In this document: positions 15,573 through 23,261 of the stretch, piece by piece
Numbering within the stretch: the first letter of the stretch is position 1
Layout: each line of letters starts with the position of its first letter
NCBI GenBank assembly: GCA_050486205.1
Contig: JBJHCW010000001.1
Span: 1 to 64,000 of the forward strand
Source of the DNA: PWQG01 sp050486205
Lineage (GTDB): Bacteria; Pseudomonadota; Gammaproteobacteria; Pseudomonadales; Pseudohongiellaceae
Direction of reading: 5' to 3'
Length of the DNA stretch: 64,000 bases
Notes under the pieces: model-generated
Told to the model about the DNA's origin: nothing
Database searches by the model: none
The model's input: only the letters and a program-made list of their open reading frames with translations
Made by a program: the position numbers and the translations under genes

Positions 15573-16166
15573 ATGCAGGAGCGCTTAGTTGTATTAGACG
15601 TGGAGGCAACCTGTTGGGACGATGGCGAACAGACCCCAATCGAAATTCACGAGGTCATTGAAATCGGATGTGTTTTGACCGATCTAGCGGGGGTGATTTT
15701 TGATGAGTTCCAAACTTTTGTCAGACCAACCGAGCGTCCAGAGCTTAGCCCGTTTTGTATGGCACTAACTCACATTAGCCAGGCGGATGTTGATTCGGCA
15801 CCTGTTTTCGGCGATGCCATGCTACTGTTGGATGACTGGTTTGATGGACGCGCACAGTATTGGTCGAGCTGGGGAAACTATGACCACAAACAGCTGAGCT
15901 GCGAAACCCAACGGAAACAGGCGGTATCCGAATTTCTCAGAACACCGCATTTGAACCTAAAAAGAGCATGGCGCCTAAGCAGCAAGCAGCGAAGGAATAA
16001 CGGTCTTGACGGCGCGTTAAAATTTCTTGGTATGACATTTAACGGTGTGCCTCACCGTGCAATTGCGGACGCGCGAAACACGGCAAGGATTCTTCCCCAC
16101 ATATCAGTTGATAGAATCGAACAGTTGAAGTCAGAGGTGGTCCCAGATCCAACCAGCGTTTCTTGA
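15573..16166 (+). CDS. DEDDh 3'-5' exonuclease, Eri1-like (copy 1)
   Basis: The 197-residue protein is a compact RNase T/DnaQ-superfamily exonuclease. Asp9 and Glu11 in VVLDVEATCW form the first motif, GNYDHKQL the second (Asp), and PHRAIADARNTARIL the third (His and Asp). All DEDDh residues are therefore present. The short form with VEATCW and HRA-x(2)-DA resembles Eri1/3'hExo-type exonucleases that trim structured RNA 3' ends, but substrate choice is inference. GGAGGT lies four bases before the ATG. A clear paralogue lies at 22049-22636. The gene is convergent with the Sel1 gene, 10 bases away. Its genomic partners are insertion relics and hairpin-rich DNA. Confidence 0.88.
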   Translation: MQERLVVLDVEATCWDDGEQTPIEIHEVIEIGCVLTDLAGVIFDEFQTFVRPTERPELSPFCMALTHISQADVDSAPVFGDAMLLLDDWFDGRAQYWSSWGNYDHKQLSCETQRKQAVSEFLRTPHLNLKRAWRLSSKQRRNNGLDGALKFLGMTFNGVPHRAIADARNTARILPHISVDRIEQLKSEVVPDPTSVS

Positions 16167-16176
16167 TCCTGTCAGG

Positions 16177-17787
16177 CTAATAGCAGTCTTTGTATTCCGA
16201 GGCAACGCATCGGGCCGCAATGTCCTTCCCCCTCGATAGTTGCTCCGGCGTAAGTTCGCGAGCAATGATTTCTAGGTTCGTACTTGCGCTCTCACTTCCT
16301 TGCTCAGCAGACACAAGGCACCAGACATACGCCATCACCGCGTTTTGAGGGACGCCTCGACCATTGTAGTACATAACACCAAGGCTACATTGAGCGTCAG
16401 TATCTCCTTGCTCAGCAGCCAGTCGAAACCACCGCGCCGCTTCGGGATGGTTTTGAGGGACATCTTGGCCGTTGGCATACCTGGCACCTAAGTTAAATTG
16501 AGCAACTCTATGCCCCTGCTCAGCAGCCAGTCGATACCATCTTACCGCTTCGGTATCGTTTTGAGGGACGCCTTGGCCGTTGGCATACATGATGCCAAGG
16601 TTAAATTGGGCGCTCCTATGCCCCTGCTCAGCAGCCAGTCGATACCATTGCGCCGCTTCGGTACGGTTTTGAGGGACGCCTTGGCCGTTGGTATACATGA
16701 CACCAAGGTTAAATTGAGCGACGCTGTTACCCTGCTCAGCAGCCAGTCGATACCATTGCGCCGATTCGGTAGGGTTTTGAGACACGCCTTGGCCGTTGGC
16801 ATACATGAAGCCCAGATTAAATTGAGCGCCCCCATGCCCCTGCTCAGCAGCCAGTCGATACCAACGCACCGCTTCGGTATCGCTCTGAGGCACGCCTTGG
16901 CCATTGGCATACATGAAGCCCAGGCTAAATTGAGCGTCCCCATGCCCCTGCTCAGCAGCCAGTCGATACCATCGCATCGCCTCAGTATAGTTTTGGGGCA
17001 CGCCTTGACCGTTGTCATACATGACACCAAGATTAAATTGAGCGACCACATGCCCCTGCTCAGCAGCCATTTGCAACCATAGCGCCGCATCGGTAGGGTT
17101 CTGAGGCACGCCTTGGCCCCGGTCGTACAAGGTACCAAGGGTAAATTGAGCAACCACATGCCCCTGCTCAGCAGCCAGTCGATACCATCGCGCCGCTTCG
17201 GTATGGTTTTGAGGCACGCCTCTGCTGGTAGCATACATAATGCCCAGATTAAATTGAGCGCTCATATACCCCTGCTCAGCAGCCAGCCGATACCATCGCA
17301 TCGCTTCGGTATAGTTTTGAGGCGCACCTTGGCCAGTGTAGTACATGGTACCAAGACCAAACTGAGCGAGCCTATACCCCTGTTCAGCAGCTAATCGATA
17401 CCACCACACCGCTTCGGTAGGGTTTTGAGGGACGCCTTGACCGGTAGCATACATGTAGCCAAGGGCATATTGGGCATACTCGAGTCCCTGTTCAGCAGCT
17501 AATCGATACCACCGCACCGCTTCGGTAGTGTTTTGAGGGACGCCTTGGCCGTTGGCATACATGAAGCCCAGGTTATATTGAGCGTCCCCATGCCCCTGCT
17601 CAGCAGCCAGTCGATACCATCGTACCGCTTCGGCGTAGTTTTGTGGGACGCCTTCGCCGGCAGCATACATTTCGCCAAGCCTAAATTGGCCCATCTGGTC
17701 GGCAGGCTCAGTTTCCGATTGGGCCAGCGCAACCGGCAAATAAAGTATGGTTGAAAGAATTAGGGCGAGAATAGTTTGAAGCATCAT
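16177..17787 (-). CDS. Secreted Sel1-like repeat protein, 13 repeats
   Basis: The 536-residue product begins with a signal peptide (MMLQTILALILSTILYLPVALA). Thirteen tandem 36-residue Sel1-like repeats follow, each of the form AQFNLGxMYxNGQGVPQN then TEAxRWYRLAAEQGHxx. A C-terminal cap contains LTPEQLSRGKDIAARCV and a Cys pair. Sel1 repeats fold as alpha-alpha hairpins and act as scaffolds for protein-protein contacts in the periplasm or outside the cell. The DNA is a 108-bp tandem array with long near-identical stretches, which points to recent expansion or gene conversion and to a variable repeat number among strains. Repeat 6 (DAALWLQMAAEQG) is the most divergent. No enzyme domain is present. 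Confidence 0.93.
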   Translation of the reverse strand: MMLQTILALILSTILYLPVALAQSETEPADQMGQFRLGEMYAAGEGVPQNYAEAVRWYRLAAEQGHGDAQYNLGFMYANGQGVPQNTTEAVRWYRLAAEQGLEYAQYALGYMYATGQGVPQNPTEAVWWYRLAAEQGYRLAQFGLGTMYYTGQGAPQNYTEAMRWYRLAAEQGYMSAQFNLGIMYATSRGVPQNHTEAARWYRLAAEQGHVVAQFTLGTLYDRGQGVPQNPTDAALWLQMAAEQGHVVAQFNLGVMYDNGQGVPQNYTEAMRWYRLAAEQGHGDAQFSLGFMYANGQGVPQSDTEAVRWYRLAAEQGHGGAQFNLGFMYANGQGVSQNPTESAQWYRLAAEQGNSVAQFNLGVMYTNGQGVPQNRTEAAQWYRLAAEQGHRSAQFNLGIMYANGQGVPQNDTEAVRWYRLAAEQGHRVAQFNLGARYANGQDVPQNHPEAARWFRLAAEQGDTDAQCSLGVMYYNGRGVPQNAVMAYVWCLVSAEQGSESASTNLEIIARELTPEQLSRGKDIAARCVASEYKDCY

Positions 17788-18006
17788 CGTAATACCTCGT
17801 CTATTCAGTGGCTTGTATCATGTATACTGACTGTTTACAAACGCCCAATTTGGTGATTCGAGGTGAGCCGAGCGCAAAACGACGTGAAGGTAAGCTCTAG
17901 CCCCTTCGGGCTTGTAGCAACCCAATCCTCGTGGATGCTGAAGCTACCTTTTTATGTTTCGAGAGACATTAGCCCACTACCCCCCCCAACCGGGTCAGTT
18001 CAGCAA
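17788..18006. other. Intergenic region between the Sel1 and nuclease genes
   Basis: No gene is supported. AGGTAAGCT (17887-17895) can pair with AGCTACCT (about 17941-17948) followed by TTTTT, with an inner GCCCCTTCGGGC hairpin. This is a possible plus-strand terminator or structured RNA, although no plus-strand gene ends here. The Sel1 promoter should lie near 17790-17860. Confidence 0.35.
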
Positions 18007-19149
18007 CTACGGCTCACAGACTACCCCCTGCTCCCGAATCTGTGCTGCTCTGTTCGCACTGATGCCACTTATACGCGTCAATGACTGCACACTGCTCCAC
18101 GGACGCCCACTGATAACGTCCAGGGCTCGGGCTTCTCCGATGTGAATTATCATTTGAAGCTCCTCCAGCGAAGCCGTATTGAGATCCACACAATTGGACG
18201 CGTCCATCTCTCTTTCATCTTGGACTTCTTCCTCTTGAGCTGCCCCTGCTGCCGCTACACGATTAGGGGTATAAAGATCACCTGTACGCACAGGGTACAG
18301 CCGTCGGTCATCAAGTAGTACGTAGACAGGTGCATGGTCCGACACATGGCGTCGTGCCTTTTCATGGGACCAGTACCGCCCGCTGGTTTCGGTCAGCAGA
18401 ACTGGGAACTGCAGTATGCCAACCTCGGAAACGGGTAGATCGTGATTTTTGGGCACAAACACGTTGTCATATAGGTTTGCGTATTGCCTGTCATTGGAGG
18501 ACAAGGTGGTTGCCCCTTCAGTGAGGAGCGGTTCAGCTACCGCGGTCAGTAACTCCCAGGCCTGGTGGGAAGGCCGGAGATTGAAGTCTCCAAGAAGCAT
18601 CCTGGTAGATACGTTCTCCGGATAGACCTCCTCCAGCCAGTCCCAATACTTTCGCAGGGCTTGAATCTCCGGGGTTCGATCACCGACCCGTTGACCATAG
18701 ACGACATGAACGGTCGCAAGCACGAACGTCAAACCAGAACTAAGGGACCGGAACCGTGCTGAATAGGGCTCTCGTGCAAAGACGTCACGGCTGTCCAGAT
18801 ACACCACGGCACCATCAAGGTACTCCACCGTGCTGTCACGCCAGATGAATGCATACTTCTCCTGGTAGCGCCCACGGCCTAGTCGGTGCGAGTACATCAC
18901 CGACCAACTCTCTTCAGTCTTTTCCTCCAAAAGGCCCCGCAACGTCTCTATGGCATCGGCGTTCATCAGCTCCTGGATCGCCAGGATGTCAAACTGAGAC
19001 GCTACTCGGGCCACTGCCTGGTAGCTTTTGTTTTCACCCCAACCGAAGTTTTGGATGTTCCAGGAAGCGACGGCTAAGTCGGCTCGCGCGTGAAGGCTCA
19101 AACAGGGCGTCAGTAAGACGAAGAGAAGAACGTGGAGAATAGCCCTCAT
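18007..19149 (-). CDS. Secreted endonuclease/exonuclease/phosphatase with ComEA-like HhH tail
   Basis: The start at 19147-19149 follows AGAGGG and opens a signal peptide (MRAILHVLLFVLLTPCLSLH), so the enzyme acts outside the cytoplasm. The catalytic domain is of DNase I type: VASWNIQNFGWG, DILAIQELMN, VLATVHVVYG, RMLLGDFNLRPS and VSDHAPVYVLLD give the metal- and phosphate-binding residues. The C-terminal 65 residues form a helix-hairpin-helix module (DLNTASLEELQMIIHIGEAR, then ISGISANRAAQI) like the DNA-binding tail of ComEA. An acidic linker separates the two. A secreted nuclease that carries its own DNA-binding module suggests extracellular DNA use, biofilm remodelling or attack on competitors. 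Total length is 380 residues. Confidence 0.9.
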   Translation of the reverse strand: MRAILHVLLFVLLTPCLSLHARADLAVASWNIQNFGWGENKSYQAVARVASQFDILAIQELMNADAIETLRGLLEEKTEESWSVMYSHRLGRGRYQEKYAFIWRDSTVEYLDGAVVYLDSRDVFAREPYSARFRSLSSGLTFVLATVHVVYGQRVGDRTPEIQALRKYWDWLEEVYPENVSTRMLLGDFNLRPSHQAWELLTAVAEPLLTEGATTLSSNDRQYANLYDNVFVPKNHDLPVSEVGILQFPVLLTETSGRYWSHEKARRHVSDHAPVYVLLDDRRLYPVRTGDLYTPNRVAAAGAAQEEEVQDEREMDASNCVDLNTASLEELQMIIHIGEARALDVISGRPWSSVQSLTRISGISANRAAQIREQGVVCEP

Positions 19150-19485
19150 TATGTATCCCTCTGTGCTTGTACAATGCCGATAATTCAATGAGCGGCTTGA
19201 TCAACCATCTTACAGCGAAAAGCAACCCAGGGACCAGTAGATGGACGAAGCTTACATCAATGAGTTAGCTCAGGGATTCGCGGACTGACGAGGCTGGTAT
19301 CAGGGCCGATATACCATGCAGCCCGTCGAGCTCCGCCACTTCCTAGCGTCCCATAAGAGCGCTGTTCTACTCAGTAGAATTCAGACCTCAGTGCGCTGCT
19401 CCTTGCGAGCCAACGCACAACAAATACAAACGGATGGCAGTATGAGCAAACTTCCGCAGGAGAGCATACTAGGCTTCGTACTTAC
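19150..19485. other. Intergenic region, nothing recognised
   Basis: No gene is supported in this stretch upstream of the nuclease gene, although the nuclease promoter should lie at its left edge. GAATTC-type and short direct repeats occur, but nothing stands out. Confidence 0.4.
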
Positions 19486-19590
19486 GTGAGGGTTCTACCC
19501 CGATTTTACGGACACTTCAGAAAAGCCTCATGAGGCCAAAGGAGTGTTTATGTCGAAGCGAAGAAAGCACAGTCTTGGGTGATGCAGAGC
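19486..19590 (+). pseudogene. IS3-family left end with truncated orfA start
   Basis: CCCCGATTTTACGGACACTT (19499-19518) resembles an IS3-family terminal repeat. After AAAGGAGTGTTT, the ATG at 19551 opens MSKRRKHSLG and then a stop. This is the typical OrfA start (MSKRRKHS followed by a PEFKA-like segment), cut after about nine codons. The tandem repeat array begins some 15 bases later. Confidence 0.5.
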
Positions 19591-19604
19591 GCCCAGTCCA
19601 AGCT

Positions 19605-19834
19605 GCGGGTGATATCCCGAATGGATATGCACTGTCCCCCGGGGGGACGCCACAGCACCAGCAGGGTGCCTCAGGCCTAAAATGCGGGTGATATCCCGAA
19701 CACCGGGTCCTGTCCCCCGGGGGGACACTGCGGTTGATATCCCGAACGCCAGAGCATTGTCCCCCGGGGGGACACTACCGCGCCAATAGGCCTCTCCAGG
19801 CTGAAGCTGGTTTGATATCCCGAACGCCAGAGCA
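19605..19834. repeat. Tandem array: GATATCCCGAA box plus TGTCCCC-CGG-GGGGACA hairpin
   Basis: Units start near 19605, 19684, 19730 and 19809. Each has a CGG(G/T)TGATATCCCGAA box. After 10-14 variable bases, units 1-3 add the palindrome TGTCCCCCGGGGGGACA (7-bp stem, loop CGG; unit 1 ends ACG). Unit 4 keeps only the box. Spacing is irregular (79, 46 and 79 bases). No protein-coding frame explains the conservation. It could be a protein-binding array (iteron- or operator-like) or a set of RNA hairpins. Confidence 0.7.
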
Positions 19835-20027
19835 GTTATTCGTAGAAATTGACGCCGCCATCAGTATGATGTCGAAGCGGGAAAACGCCTATTTTTGGTG
19901 ACAAACACAACACTGATGATAACGGTCTAATGCCTGTTTTTATTGTTTCTGCGCATCTGGGAACCTGCCCTGATAACGCCCTGCCTTGGTATTTTCAGGA
20001 TTGGTAAATATGCGATTAAATAATGAT

Positions 20028-20044
20028 CACTTTGTTACAAAGTG
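20028..20044. promoter_or_regulatory. Palindrome CACTTTG-TTA-CAAAGTG
   Basis: Two perfect 7-base arms flank TTA in an AT-rich, non-coding stretch that ends with TATAATTTTTTTAAAA. It resembles a repressor operator next to a promoter, but no gene follows directly. Confidence 0.35.
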
Positions 20045-20741
20045 CAATTTTGGACCCCTCAGACTTATAATTTTTTTAAAAACGACACCCTATATATATT
20101 TGAGACCAATAAAAAGTTCAGGTGCCAGTCGGTCCTGACCGAGGCAGTCTGGCCGGGGGGTGGCTGCGGTTGAGTTTGGAGGCTGGACGGGGGTCACGAG
20201 ACACAGCCAAAACAGTAAGCGAACGTTGGGGCAGCTGGAAACGCTCACAGCAAAGGACAAACATCGGAGCCACAGAGCAAAACAAACGCGATGGAGTCAA
20301 ATGTCTCCCACCCAACAAAACAAACCCCGCACACAACACAATGGGTCCCTTCGGTCTGATTCGAAACGCTCTCCGCCTCTTCAGGACCGGCCCGGACCCA
20401 CGTTACAGTCGTGCCACCGCGACGCTCGCGCACACGACGCCAGGACGGGATGGCGGCATCGCAACTGCCGGGCAGAAGCTAGGCCCTCCCGCTCACGCTG
20501 CTGCCCGGGCAGTCTGTCACGCGCTCTCGGCGCGGCTCAAGCGCAACCAAAGCACTGCAGCCAGACCACGAACTACTCGGTTATTCGCTAATGGGATTGC
20601 TGTGCCTGACGTTTATGTGTCCGAAGCAAGTGCAATCCTGTGGCACTGAGCTGAATTCATTTTTGGGCCCAATACGTAACTTTGTGGTCAAACCCGAGCT
20701 CGCGCACTCTGTAAAAACGTCCTGGCGGCACGCATCGGCAC
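20045..20741. other. Non-coding region without a recognisable gene
   Basis: Frames of up to 175 codons exist here (for example 20122-20649), but their translations are rich in Arg, Pro and Thr and have no ribosome site or motif. I judge them to be chance frames. The plus strand from 20200 to 20340 is strikingly rich in A and C. It may be decayed DNA or part of a non-coding transcript leading into the hairpin cluster. Confidence 0.4.
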
Positions 20742-21187
20742 GGCCTAGGGTAGGCCATGCCAGTCCACGTAACTAAAAAACCTGCCTGACTCGATGGAGG
20801 CGGCTCAGTGTGAGCCGTGAAACGATAGGCATTCAGACTACTGCCCGTGGGACGGGCAGTAGTCGAGCTGCATATCACCTCGCCAAAAGCTCATCTCAGA
20901 GCCGATCCGGGGCGGATCAGCTCTGAGGTGTTCGTGGCCCAGGGTGGGCCACGACCAAGCGCCCGTAGGACGAGCCCTTGACCACACAAACTTCCTCTGA
21001 CTGTCCGTTAGCCGTAAAAGTCGACTCCGACTATAGGTGAACAGCCCCCTCCTCCTCGGCAGCGCGCAGCGGAATGCACCCAGTGTGGGCCGTACCGGCA
21101 CACGTTATCGCCAGCTCGCGCAGCGGCTCAGCGTGAGCCGCAAAAACGGTGGCAGGCATCTCAGGCAAGTGCCCGTAGGACGGGCAC
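20742..21187. repeat. Cluster of nine short hairpins with 3-nt purine-rich loops
   Basis: Stems with three-base loops lie at 20742-20756 (loop GGG), 20801-20817 (GTG), 20836-20864 (GGG, 13 bp), 20895-20927 (GGG), 20933-20953 (GGG, 9 bp), 20959-20975 (AGG), 21079-21089 (GTG), 21123-21141 (GCG) and 21169-21187 (AGG). Two classes alternate. Class A is xxCA-GNG-TGxx, class B is CCCGT-RGG-ACGGG. A-B pairs recur at 20801-20864, 20933-20975 and 21123-21187, and the first and last share the spacer AAACG...GGCAT(C)TCAG. Stem bases change in a compensated way (GGCTCA/TGAGCC, GGCCCA/TGGGCC, GGCCTA/TAGGCC), which indicates selection for structure. I do not recognise the family. Confidence 0.75.
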
Positions 21188-21295
21188 CGAAATCCTAATA
21201 CGAAATGGTAAGTGCCAGTAATTTCCTGGTGATTTTCATCATGTTCATTCCCCTTGTGGAACTGTTTTTCATTGTAGGGGGGCGAGCGATTTTGC

Positions 21296-21310
21296 CAATG
21301 TGGCACATTG
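21296..21310. promoter_or_regulatory. Palindrome CAATGTG-G-CACATTG
   Basis: Seven-base perfect arms flank one G, about 140 bases before the broken serine hydrolase gene. It is operator-like and may have controlled that gene. Confidence 0.35.
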
Positions 21311-21450
21311 TCCCAGTGGCGGATTGTGGCAGGCAGGGCTGATAGATTTTCGGCAGGCAATTTTCTTTCGGGCGGGAGTTACCAAAGCGTCGGCTCTTGG
21401 TTATCACCGGACACTATCGTGGTCGATCAGAATAATAACGGGGGAGTTTC

Positions 21451-21861
21451 ATGCGAGATCGCATTACGGTCGTTTCAGCGTTTCTGCTGTTCTTTGTCTT
21501 CAATCCAGCTCTGGCCGACAATCCGTCCTATGGCAAGCCGGAAGCGGTTGGCTTGTCTTCCGAGCGCCTGGCAAATCGCGCCCTACATGCAAGCTCATAT
21601 CAATAACGGCGAGCTGGTGGGTGCCACTACCATGATCGCTCGTGTTAGTGAGATTGTGCTTTTCGAGGCCTATGGTGATTTACGAATGGATACCGGTGCT
21701 TCGGTCGAGCGCGACAGTATTTCCGGATCTATTCGATGACCATGGCGGTCATGATGCAGGTCGAGGAAGGTCTGTCACAGATTTCTGATCCGGTTGGTGA
21801 CTATCTGCCCGGCTTCCATGATCTGCGTGTAGTCGGGGAAGGCGGTATGCTGAAGGCCTGA
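21451..21861 (+). pseudogene. Serine hydrolase (class C beta-lactamase family), frameshifted and truncated
   Basis: The ATG at 21451 has GGGGGAG upstream and opens a signal peptide (MRDRITVVSAFLLFFVF), then PEAVGLSSERL in frame 1. From about 21570 the homology moves to another frame: IAPYMQAHINNGELVGATTM, IARVSEIVLFEAYGDLRMD. A second shift near 21720 gives FRIYSMTMAVMMQVEEGL and DPVGDYLPGFHDLRVVG, before a stop at 21861. In intact relatives SMT is followed by K as the catalytic SxxK motif. Here that Lys and a few residues are missing. About the last two thirds of the protein are absent, and an IS30 end relic follows 11 bases later. Confidence 0.75.
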
Positions 21862-21872
21862 ATCTCAACACC

Positions 21873-21900
21873 TGGATTCAATCGGTCACTGCAACACTCC
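21873..21900. mobile_element. Solo relic of an IS30 end
   Basis: Twenty-eight bases starting TGGATTCAATCGGTCACTGC and ending AACACTCC are identical to the inner part of the inverted repeat of the IS30 element at 4180-5446. In their last bases they match the right-end copy. The outer part of the repeat and the rest of the element are absent. It marks a deletion or recombination scar. Confidence 0.8.
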
Positions 21901-22048
21901 GCTAGGTGCCTGAGGCAGCGCAGAGCTGAAAATTGATATCGCGCAAACCAGATAATTTTCGCTGGACCTGATAAGGTAATGGACGCTGAATACGAGGTCG
22001 TGATTTAGGCAACAAACCGAACAAAGAGGTACAGGAGTGGCATTTTAG

Positions 22049-22636
22049 ATGACAGAGAAAATTATCGTTTGCGATCTTGAGGCGACATGCTGGCCAAGCG
22101 ATGGCGACTTCCCGATCGAGCGAATGGAAACCATCGAAATCGGCTGCGTCCTGGCTGAATTTGACGGGAGTGTTATTGATGAGTTCGCCAGCTTTGTTCG
22201 TCCATTGGAGAACTCGAAGCTCAGTGATTTCTGCACGGAGCTGACCACCATTACCCAAGGTGATGTCGATGAGGCTCCAGTGTTCGCTGAGGCGATGGCG
22301 CTGCTGAGTCAGTGGGCGGGGGATCGTGCTCAATGCTGGGGAAGCTGGGGCAATTTTGATCACAAACTTCTGCTCAGCCAACAGCAAAGAGCGGGTTTGG
22401 ATACACGCTTTTTACGCCTGCCACATCTAAATCTAAAGAAAGCCTGGCGACGCACGACCAAGAAGCGGCACCAAAACGGGCTTACTGAGGCGCTAAAGTT
22501 TCACGGACTTGCCTTCAGTGGCACGCCACATCGCGCTATCAGCGATGCCCTGAATACAGCCAGCCTGCTAGATTTTATCCCCCGTAGCGAGATCAACCTG
22601 CAACTGCCACCAGAGGCACGCCTGGCAGATCATTAG
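22049..22636 (+). CDS. DEDDh 3'-5' exonuclease, Eri1-like (copy 2)
   Basis: The 195-residue product is a full-length paralogue of the gene at 15573-16166. It carries the same motifs: IIVCDLEATCW (Asp9, Glu11), GSWGNFDHKLLL (Asp) and PHRAISDALNTASLL (His, Asp). The two proteins align almost without gaps, with about half of the residues alike by eye (for example SFVRPLENSKLSDFC against TFVRPTERPELSPFC). AGGAG lies upstream of the ATG. The predicted role is 3' trimming of RNA or DNA. It follows the hairpin-rich non-coding block and precedes the mobilisation genes. Two divergent copies within 6.5 kb suggest either an old duplication or two separate arrivals of related cargo. Confidence 0.88.
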   Translation: MTEKIIVCDLEATCWPSDGDFPIERMETIEIGCVLAEFDGSVIDEFASFVRPLENSKLSDFCTELTTITQGDVDEAPVFAEAMALLSQWAGDRAQCWGSWGNFDHKLLLSQQQRAGLDTRFLRLPHLNLKKAWRRTTKKRHQNGLTEALKFHGLAFSGTPHRAISDALNTASLLDFIPRSEINLQLPPEARLADH

Positions 22637-23261
22637 GCGATCTCGCGTAGTAGCGATTACCCATCGCTGCCCGGCTGAAGTTGCAACGTCGCCGAGCCAT
22701 ATTGCCACCCTCTTCTACTTGATTTGCGCGACGACAGGGAATCAATTTTGGCATTGGCTGTATCGCCACATCATGCGTGAAGCCGCCTGCGCAAATCGCT
22801 TGAATAGGTTGTTTCGCGGGGGCACGTATCAGGTGAGTAACTCTCGCTGTATGCCCTGAGTCATCGCAAAACGCACAATCAGCGCTATTGCCTGAAAATA
22901 GTTTTCCGTTATGTTTTGTAGGGATTTTGGTAACTATTGTCATCCATATTTTTGTACTAGTTCTACTACTTATTAATGTTCTCAAGTGATATTAAATATA
23001 GCAATGTGATTTACTCTATTACTTACTAGACTATCTTTCGACGGGGGCACAATCGGTTCCTTGAATAGTCCAGCCTCAAAGCGGGAAAACAAAGAATAGC
23101 GATAACATGACAGAAGGAATTTATTTAGTTATATATTAATGCTCTCGTGAATTTTACCGATATTATTTTTCTTGCGCTGCACTATACCTCGGAGGTAATT
23201 TGCCAAAGCGATCCATACCTGCTGCCAATTACCAATAGCGCTCTACCGAGGACAACCAGAC
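22637..23261. other. Region between exonuclease and relaxase genes, possible oriT
   Basis: A minus-strand frame (22593-22985, about 130 codons) contains CAFCDDSGHTARVTHLIRA but overlaps the exonuclease gene and lacks a convincing start, so I do not call it. From 22980 to 23180 the DNA becomes AT-rich. ACCT-CGG-AGGT (about 23187-23197) is a short stem. MobV relaxases usually nick just upstream of their own gene, so oriT is expected here, but I cannot point to the nick. Confidence 0.35.

Noticed and set aside
16498..17394. Long plus-strand frames with repeats such as PLLSSQSIP
   Set aside because: They are antisense shadows of the 108-bp Sel1 repeats on the minus strand.
20122..20649. 175-codon plus-strand frame in non-coding DNA
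   Set aside because: No ribosome site, no motif, composition dominated by Arg, Pro and Thr, and overlapping frames are equally long. Probably chance in GC-rich sequence.
19605..21187. CRISPR array
   Set aside because: Units are palindromic and irregularly spaced, spacers are not unique 30-40-mers, and no cas genes are present.
19605..21187. Additional integron attC sites
   Set aside because: The stems lack the AAC/GTT core boxes and the one-sided extrahelical bases seen at 651-723.
22593..22985. Minus-strand frame with CAFCDDSGH that might be a zinc-ribbon protein
   Set aside because: It overlaps the exonuclease gene by 44 bases, lacks a good start, and only one CxxC is present.
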